Shown here: one piece after another, positions 1 to 5,067 of the stretch
Layout of the letters: each line of letters begins with the position of its first letter
Position numbering within the stretch: position 1 is the first letter of the stretch
Origin: Nitrospira sp. UBA6909
Lineage (GTDB): Bacteria; Nitrospirota; Nitrospiria; Nitrospirales; Nitrospiraceae
Assembly: GCA_002451055.1 (NCBI GenBank)
Contig: DKBD01000126.1
Span: 14,106-19,172 of the forward strand
Length of the DNA stretch: 5,067 nt
Direction of reading: 5' to 3'
Program-made: the position numbers and the translations under genes
Notes under the pieces: generated by a model
Told to the model about the DNA's origin: nothing
The model's database searches: none
What the model saw: the letters and a program-made list of their open reading frames with translations, nothing else

Positions 1-1554
1 GAATTCCGATCCCACAGTCGGCAATTTGCCGTGGATCTGGCTGTTCCGTCACTCAACATCGCCGAGATTCGAAACCACCTATCCGGACCGGATGCGGAGG
101 CCCTCGCGGCGGCGAATCCCGCCGGACAGCTGTCCCTGCAAGCCGTAGGATCGGGAACGGTGCCCGGACCGGAGCAGATCGCTCAGCTTCAGATACCGGT
201 GAAAGGCTTCATCCATCTCAATCTGCGCGACGTGGCGGGATCGTTCCGGAACCATGCAGTGACGGGAGCGACCGGCACCATTCACATTTCCATGGAGCCG
301 AAACAACGTCATCTCATCAGAACTTCTTGGCGGGTCGGCGCCACACGCCTTGATGTGGGAGGAGACCAGCCGATTAAGCGGCTTGAGGGGTTAACGGTGG
401 CGATCGAGGGATCGGCAGAAGAGTTCGACCGTATCATCATCGACCGGCTCATGGTCGGAGCGGACGGCGTGGAAGCAACCCTGGAGGGAGAGCTGTCAGG
501 AATCAAACGTCTCCTGACGGGGAAGAACGAGCCATTGCTCGCAGGACTGGGCCCTCTCTTCATCAAGTCTTACCTGAACGCGAACCTCGATCTCGATCGT
601 TTCGCCGACGACATCCGGTCGTTCGGCATGACCGGGTCCGGACGAGCCGGGTTCAGCCTCAATCTGCAAAAGAAGGAGCAAGGTCCGCTCGATGTGCATG
701 TCAGCCTGATGCCTCATCGGCTTTCGCTGGTCAAAGACGAGAACCAACTCGAGGACCTCGACGGAGCCATCGAGATCCGAAAAATTCTGCAATGGATACC
801 GGCCCTCGATGGACGCTCACACGATGCCGCCTTTAGTCCCACAGGTATCCTGCCTGATCTCCGGTCTTCGACGTCACCCCGCAGGGACTTGCGCATTCGT
901 CAGTTCAAGAGCGGCGCCATTGAGGTCCGGAACCTGTCGTCCGGTCTCTTGTTCGATCGCAATCGTCTCATCCTTCAAGACCTGGCCATGGACCTGCTCG
1001 GCGGCGGCCTTGGCGGCGAGGTCGTACTGACCGGCGGGAGGGAGTTCGGACTTGATATGCGGCTTGAAGCAGCGAGACTCGACATGAATCGATTGTTTCC
1101 GCAAGGGAAGCAACTCCGGGGCGACAGCCTGATCGACGGCGCTCTCAAGGCGACGGCCGTCTTCGACGCAGAGCATGGCCGCCTCGATTTCGGCCGAAGC
1201 ACGCTCGACCTGTCGCTCACGCGGATCGGACGCGACACCCTGGACCGCCTGCTGAGGTTTCTTGACCCGACGGGAAGCAACCCCTCAATCGTCGGCGCAC
1301 GCGCTGCGGTCAAACTGGCGAATCCGTCCTCGGCTCGAGTCACCTTGTCGAAGGGACTGGTGGCCATACGGATTCTGTTCCAGGAAGGGCTGCTCGCCCG
1401 ATTTGAGATGGACCGCATTCCGGTCCACCAGATCAAACAGGTTCAAGATCTTACCAAGACCCTTCCACAGTGGGACGCCGTTCGCCGTGCCATGGAAGTG
1501 CTGGGAGCCGACCGATATGGAGTGGATCAATCGGGCACGGTTGTTCTACAGTGA
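1..1554 (+). CDS. AsmA/YdbH-like intermembrane transport protein, C-terminal part (5' end outside window)
   Basis: The frame is open from base 1 to the TGA at 1552-1554, giving 517 residues. The GTG at 31 is probably internal, because the frame stays open to the window edge and no ribosome binding site precedes it. The protein is rich in alternating polar and hydrophobic beta-strands with few helices, as in AsmA-like proteins that form a long lipid-holding groove. Useful landmarks, counted from base 1, are GGGLGGEVVLTGG (334-346), LRGDSLIDGALK (372-383, like the 'sGxgxIDGxL' turn of YdbH-type proteins), LDRLLRFLDPTGSNPSIV (414-431), and a closing stretch with DRIP (471-474) and GTVVLQ at the C-terminus. 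E. coli YdbH is about 880 residues, so roughly 350 may be missing upstream. Residues 270-296 look like a flexible loop (Ser/Pro/Arg-rich). The family assignment rests on this strand pattern and on the YdbL-like gene just downstream. In E. coli, YdbH acts redundantly with TamB and YhdP in phospholipid transport to the outer membrane. Another AsmA-type family remains possible. Confidence 0.65.
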   Translation, partial: EFRSHSRQFAVDLAVPSLNIAEIRNHLSGPDAEALAAANPAGQLSLQAVGSGTVPGPEQIAQLQIPVKGFIHLNLRDVAGSFRNHAVTGATGTIHISMEPKQRHLIRTSWRVGATRLDVGGDQPIKRLEGLTVAIEGSAEEFDRIIIDRLMVGADGVEATLEGELSGIKRLLTGKNEPLLAGLGPLFIKSYLNANLDLDRFADDIRSFGMTGSGRAGFSLNLQKKEQGPLDVHVSLMPHRLSLVKDENQLEDLDGAIEIRKILQWIPALDGRSHDAAFSPTGILPDLRSSTSPRRDLRIRQFKSGAIEVRNLSSGLLFDRNRLILQDLAMDLLGGGLGGEVVLTGGREFGLDMRLEAARLDMNRLFPQGKQLRGDSLIDGALKATAVFDAEHGRLDFGRSTLDLSLTRIGRDTLDRLLRFLDPTGSNPSIVGARAAVKLANPSSARVTLSKGLVAIRILFQEGLLARFEMDRIPVHQIKQVQDLTKTLPQWDAVRRAMEVLGADRYGVDQSGTVVLQ

Positions 1555-1573
1555 TTCTGTCACCGTGGTAAGC

Positions 1574-1578
1574 AGAGG
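1574..1578 (+). promoter_or_regulatory. Ribosome binding site that decides the lipoprotein start
   Basis: AGAGG directly abuts the first ATG (1579), which leaves no spacer, whereas the next in-frame ATG at 1588 lies 9 bases downstream, a normal distance. This favours translation from 1588, with 1591 (12 bases away) as second choice. Confidence 0.55.
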
Positions 1579-1587
1579 ATGAATGCC

Positions 1588-2175
1588 ATGATGATCATGC
1601 CTCGTTCGATTCCAAGCCGATGGTTTCTTCAGTGCATCTTGGTCTGGTCGGCGACGACGGTCGGCTGCGGCGGTCCGCTGATCGGCGTCACGGTCGTAGA
1701 CGAAAAGACCGCGCTCGAAAACCAGGTATTGGGAACCTATCAAGAATTGACGCAAGAAGTGCTCCTCGTGGCTTCGGTCCGATACATCGATCCGGACGGG
1801 AAGCTCGTCGCGCAACCTGCATTGCCTCCGGGAAAGGAGGCGGCGATCCGCGCCATGCAACGGTCGGCCTTCAACAAGGACGACATCGACCGGCTCAAGG
1901 CGGAAGGAATCCTGGGCGAGAACAACGGAGGAGGGATCACGATCGTGGCGCCCGACAAGATCGCACCGGAGCGGCAAACCTTCGTGACACATCTCGCGGA
2001 GGAAGAGAACACTGATCGAGACGTGCTCATGCAGCGGGTCTTGGAGACCAACGAGAAGTTCACCCAGCAAGACATGCCGAAGGTAAAGCGGACCTTTGCG
2101 GCCCTCAATCGCGATCGCGCTCGTCCCGGAGACCTCGTGCAGCGGGAAGATGGGCAATGGATCCGCAAACCATAA
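1588..2175 (+). CDS. DUF1318/YdbL-like outer-membrane lipoprotein
   Basis: This complete gene encodes 195 residues from ATG 1588; starting at 1579 would add three. The N-terminus has Arg6 and Arg11, a hydrophobic stretch (WFLQCILVWSATTVG), then Cys27 in a TVGC lipobox. The -3 residue Thr is a little unusual, but the pattern is otherwise acceptable for signal peptidase II. Gly at +2 gives no inner-membrane retention signal, so an outer-membrane location facing the periplasm is likely. The mature start continues into EKTALENQVLGTY, a pattern I recall from lipidated DUF1318 proteins. The C-terminal end, ARPGDLVQREDGQWIRKP, resembles the end of E. coli YdbL (PGE-Y-VQ, a G, W, then K). The middle (about 70-165) is charged and probably helical. 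It lies 33 bases after the YdbH-like gene, matching the ydbH-ynbE-ydbL order except that no separate ynbE is present. In E. coli, YnbE is the outer-membrane lipoprotein partner of YdbH and YdbL is a soluble periplasmic modulator; this protein may do both jobs, which is inference. Family confidence is fair; exact function is unproven. Confidence 0.75.
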   Translation: MMIMPRSIPSRWFLQCILVWSATTVGCGGPLIGVTVVDEKTALENQVLGTYQELTQEVLLVASVRYIDPDGKLVAQPALPPGKEAAIRAMQRSAFNKDDIDRLKAEGILGENNGGGITIVAPDKIAPERQTFVTHLAEEENTDRDVLMQRVLETNEKFTQQDMPKVKRTFAALNRDRARPGDLVQREDGQWIRKP

Positions 2176-2177
2176 TC

Positions 2178-2182
2178 AGAGG
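2178..2182 (+). promoter_or_regulatory. Ribosome binding site of the propeller-TPR gene
   Basis: AGAGG lies 8 bases before the ATG at 2191 and just after the TAA (2173-2175) of the lipoprotein gene. The good spacing selects 2191 over the in-frame ATGs at 2194 and 2206, and the tight gap fits co-translation in one operon. Confidence 0.55.
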
Positions 2183-2190
2183 CGACCGAC

Positions 2191-5067
2191 ATGATGCCAG
2201 GGTTGATGCGGCTCACAATGTGCATGCTGTTCGTATGGGCTGTGCAATATGCCCTGTCGGCGGCCATCGGCCGCGTCGACGCCGCCGAGAAAGTCACGAG
2301 CCATCCTTCGCTCGATTACGCCGGGTCTCCTTCCGCCGACGGCCGTTTCCTGGCCTTTGTGTCGGAGCAAAGCGGCAACGCCGATATCTGGCTCAAGTCT
2401 CTCACCGCCGGCGTCTTTTCTCCTCCCCGCCCCCTGACAAGCCATCCGGGAAAGGACACAGCTCCGGCTCTGAATTCGAACGGCAGTTCCTTGTTGTACG
2501 TGTCCTACCGTTCGGACCCGCGGGGCGATATTTATCTTCTGGATGTGCCGAGCGGAAAGGAGACGCGGTTAACCGATCATAGCAGCGGGGATCTGGCTCC
2601 CGCCTGGGGCGGCGGCGATACGGTGTATTTTCTGCAAGAGGACGCGACCACCGGCAGCCGAAGCATCGCCCGCCTGTCGCTCGCGACCGGGAACACCGAA
2701 CTGATTGTCGAGCGCGCCTTGTCCTTTGCCGTCGATTCCACCGGAACGATCGTCTATTCTGACGGTCGGAGGTTGCTGGCCCTCCCCCCTTCTTCGCCAA
2801 TGACTCCCCGGCCTCTCACGACCGGAGAGTCCATGGATACCTCGCCCTCCTTCGTTGACGCAAATACGGTCGTCTTCACACGGTATCAGGATGACACAAA
2901 CGGAGACGGCGCCGTAGACGCGGACGATGAATCGTCCGTCTATCTGGGACGATGGGATTTTTCGACCGGAGAACGAACGGCCTTCTACCGGCTGACACCG
3001 GGGCGCGAATTCCACATCTATCCGGCAGCCGCCGGCCCTTACGTCTACTATTCGGATCTGAAGAGGAACGACATCTACCGATTGCACTGGCAGGAGTTTC
3101 TCGACACGTATTCAGATCTGCCGCGCGCCCATGAGTCGGCCGCGATTCTGCTGGATCGTGGAGCAACCGAGCTCGCCCTGCTCACCCTCGGCAATATCTC
3201 AGTCAACCTCGTCCCACCGCTGCCGTTGACGGAGCGAGCCGAGTTCGATTTGTCCCTCGTGGAGCTGCTGCGCGATGCACGGCGCTATGCGGCGGCCAGG
3301 GAGCTGTTGGCTCGTTATGCTTCCGCTGAAGGGAGACCGGGGGCTCTCTCGCGGCTCCTCTTGTCGGTGATCCGGTTGGAAGAGGGTGCGCCATCCATGA
3401 GCCCGCGCGAGGTCAAGAAGAGGGTCGAGGAGTTGAGTAAGGAACTCCTCGCGGTGGCATCAGTGAACGGGCAAGACAACAGGGTCCGGGCGACCGCACT
3501 CTTGGAGACCGGTCGCGCCCATCTCCTTGCCGACGACCCGCTGACGGCGCTCACCTTTCTGACAAGGGTCGACGAGAGCACGGACAAGGAGGTTCGGGCG
3601 CGGGCCCTATTCACCCGAGCGACGGTATACCGACGACTCGGGGAGGAGGAGAACATACTCAGGGTGCTTCTCGACGTGATCACGGCATTCGGCGAACAGA
3701 GTTTCTGGGGGCGCCGTGCCGTGGCCCAAGCCGTGGGAATCGTGGACGGGTCCGAGGACGTCCGGAAAGCCGTCGCATCGCTGACGGACTTGGCCGAGAG
3801 TCATCGGACACTGCCATACCTCGCCGGCTCCGCCCTGCTGCGGGCAGCGGAACGTTACGACGAATTGGGTGAACAGGGACGAGCGGTCGAGATGTTGGAC
3901 CGGGCCATCCGAGAATTCCCGGAGCAGACCACCCTGGCGGCAGATGCCTACCGGAAGAAAGGTGCGGTACTGGCCGCCGCACAGCGATATGACGAAGCCG
4001 CAAAGGCCTACGCGGCACTGGTCGACCTGACCGGGCGCAGTCAAGAGGAGTTGGAACAGGCGCGAGACTTGATGGTTCTGCATTCCGTGCGGAGCGCGCT
4101 CAGAAAACGGGAGTTCGGCGAGGTCAGGATCGCGGCCAAGGAACTGCGGGGACTCATTGACGCGTACCCAAACTCGGTCGAGGCTCATCGTGGATACATT
4201 GAAACGAAGGTCATGTTGAAGGAGTTCGACGAAGTCCGGCGATTCTACGAGACACTCGCCAAGAACGTTCCCGATAAACCCTCATACCGGTACGGACTGG
4301 GCCTGACGCTCTCGTATGCGACCAAGCCGGACATTGAACGTGTCATCAAAACGATCGAGGACGCGACCGAACTGGACTCCAAGGTTTCGTATTTTCACCA
4401 AACCTTGGGGTGGGCCTATGAGCAGGCTGAACGGCTGGGCACGAGCGGCGCGTTGGAGCACGCGGAACGGGAGTATCGCATCGCCCTCGAGCTCAACGAC
4501 GGCTTTCTCTTTCCCGATGTCGAAAACAACCTCCTGTTGAATCTCGGCAACACCTACATGGGGCTAGGCAATTACGCGGAGGCCTATCGCCACTATGCGC
4601 GACGGAGTGAGGGAGGCGCGGCGGAGCGGGATGCCATGCGTGAGCTGCTCTATCTGAAGCGCTACGGCGAGGCCTGTTTCAAGACCGGGCGCCCGGACGA
4701 ATCGATTGTCCAGTATGAGCGGGCACTGGCTCTCGTGCCCAAAGACCAGGAGCAACTCAGAGGGGAGTTATTGGAACGGATCGGGCTTTCTCAGCAGGAC
4801 GCCGGCCATCACTCCCGCGCCGTCGAATACTTTTCGGAAGCCCTGGAACTCAACAACCGTCTCGGAAATACGGAAAACCTGGCCCGCCTCGGACGGAATA
4901 TCGGCGTCAACCTGTACAACATAGGCGCAACCGTTCCCGATACTTCCCGCGGGCCTCTGAAACGGGCATTGAAAAGCCTGCTCGGCAGTGTGGACATGCT
5001 GGATCGGTTTGGGGTGACGAAGAAACAGACGGGACCGGGTCTGTTGCAAATACAGGTCGACCTGGGG
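2191..5067 (+). CDS. Exported PD40 beta-propeller and TPR repeat protein (3' end outside window)
   Basis: The frame stays open from ATG 2191 to the last base, giving at least 959 residues with no stop. Residues 1-32 look like a Sec signal peptide: Arg7, a hydrophobic core (MLFVWAVQYALSAA), and likely cleavage near VDA-AE (31-32). There is no lipobox, so the protein should be periplasmic or secreted. Residues about 38-301 form a TolB-like propeller of PD40/WD40-like blades, seen in repeated 'S-x-S/A-D/N-G-x-x-hydrophobic' and 'D-I-W/Y-L' elements (SPSADGRFLAFVS at 47-59, GNADIWL at 63-69, GDIYLLD at 112-118, NDIYRLHW at 294-301). One blade carries a calcium-type loop, DTNGDGAVDADD (235-246). 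From about 354 the protein is helical, with roughly ten to twelve TPR-like units. The clearest are at 548-579, 583-617, 734-771, 780-810, 822-852 and 856-890, with typical elements such as LGNTYMGLGNYAEAYRHY and RAVEYFSEALELN. Propellers and TPRs both bind proteins, so a scaffold role is likely. No catalytic motif is visible. It is not TolB itself, which is about 430 residues and lacks TPRs. Its link to the upstream lipid-transport-like genes rests on position only. Confidence 0.88.
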   Translation, partial: MMPGLMRLTMCMLFVWAVQYALSAAIGRVDAAEKVTSHPSLDYAGSPSADGRFLAFVSEQSGNADIWLKSLTAGVFSPPRPLTSHPGKDTAPALNSNGSSLLYVSYRSDPRGDIYLLDVPSGKETRLTDHSSGDLAPAWGGGDTVYFLQEDATTGSRSIARLSLATGNTELIVERALSFAVDSTGTIVYSDGRRLLALPPSSPMTPRPLTTGESMDTSPSFVDANTVVFTRYQDDTNGDGAVDADDESSVYLGRWDFSTGERTAFYRLTPGREFHIYPAAAGPYVYYSDLKRNDIYRLHWQEFLDTYSDLPRAHESAAILLDRGATELALLTLGNISVNLVPPLPLTERAEFDLSLVELLRDARRYAAARELLARYASAEGRPGALSRLLLSVIRLEEGAPSMSPREVKKRVEELSKELLAVASVNGQDNRVRATALLETGRAHLLADDPLTALTFLTRVDESTDKEVRARALFTRATVYRRLGEEENILRVLLDVITAFGEQSFWGRRAVAQAVGIVDGSEDVRKAVASLTDLAESHRTLPYLAGSALLRAAERYDELGEQGRAVEMLDRAIREFPEQTTLAADAYRKKGAVLAAAQRYDEAAKAYAALVDLTGRSQEELEQARDLMVLHSVRSALRKREFGEVRIAAKELRGLIDAYPNSVEAHRGYIETKVMLKEFDEVRRFYETLAKNVPDKPSYRYGLGLTLSYATKPDIERVIKTIEDATELDSKVSYFHQTLGWAYEQAERLGTSGALEHAEREYRIALELNDGFLFPDVENNLLLNLGNTYMGLGNYAEAYRHYARRSEGGAAERDAMRELLYLKRYGEACFKTGRPDESIVQYERALALVPKDQEQLRGELLERIGLSQQDAGHHSRAVEYFSEALELNNRLGNTENLARLGRNIGVNLYNIGATVPDTSRGPLKRALKSLLGSVDMLDRFGVTKKQTGPGLLQIQVDLG

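Noticed and set aside
1..6. GAATTC at the very start, possibly a cloning junction
   Set aside because: Uncut GAATTC sites also occur at 2472, 3007 and 3913, and the reading frame passes through the first one normally, so it is probably chance.
31..33. GTG as the start of the first gene
   Set aside because: The frame is open to base 1 with coding-like sequence, no ribosome binding site precedes it, and the product would lack any signal or membrane anchor expected of the family.
2111..2118. GCGATCGC palindrome like the cyanobacterial HIP1 element
   Set aside because: It was noticed only here, lies within coding sequence and is expected by chance at this GC content.
1546..2157. Long reverse-strand open frame of 203 codons
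   Set aside because: It lies almost wholly opposite the lipoprotein gene, has no recognisable domain, and is typical of antisense frames in GC-rich coding DNA.
2191..3093. Third gene as TolB of the Tol-Pal system
   Set aside because: The propeller is TolB-like, but the TPR array, the total length and the lack of tolQRA or pal nearby argue against it.
3607..4188. Reverse-strand open frame of 193 codons
   Set aside because: It lies opposite the continuous TPR-encoding frame, whose repeats are clearly real; the reverse product shows no family features.
1..5067. All three genes share one reading frame, suggesting a split or stop-interrupted single gene
   Set aside because: Each junction has its own stop, ribosome binding site and export signal, so they are separate genes; the shared frame is a one-in-nine coincidence.

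Overview
The window is about 60% GC (by eye) and is filled by one gene string on the + strand: a gene entering from the left edge, a complete small lipoprotein gene, and a long gene that runs off the right edge. The gaps are about 33 and 15 bases, each with a Shine-Dalgarno-like AGAGG, so the three look co-transcribed. I see no RNA gene, mobile element, CRISPR array, promoter or terminator. The organism is a Gram-negative (diderm) bacterium: one product carries a lipobox, one has a Sec signal peptide, and one resembles AsmA/YdbH envelope proteins. The style would fit Nitrospirota or a GC-rich proteobacterial relative, but this is a guess and not shown by any marker gene.

Left part (1-1554): the C-terminal 517 residues of a large beta-strand-rich protein. 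It resembles the C-terminal part of the YdbH/AsmA-like family, which spans the periplasm and is linked to phospholipid movement to the outer membrane. Middle (about 1588-2175): a lipoprotein whose last 20 or so residues resemble the end of YdbL (DUF1318). In E. coli, ydbH is followed by ynbE (small lipoprotein) and ydbL. Here a single lipid-anchored YdbL-like protein follows, with no separate YnbE gene in the window.

Right part (2191-5067): an exported protein of at least 959 residues. It has an N-terminal TolB-like (PD40) beta-propeller with a calcium-binding-type loop in one blade, followed by a long array of TPR-type helical repeats. It is still open at the window edge. Its place behind the YdbH/YdbL-like pair suggests a periplasmic scaffold acting with the same envelope machinery, but that is inference from gene order only.

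The most interesting point is the arrangement: a YdbH-like bridge protein, a lipidated YdbL-like partner that may replace both YnbE and YdbL, and a very large propeller-TPR protein.
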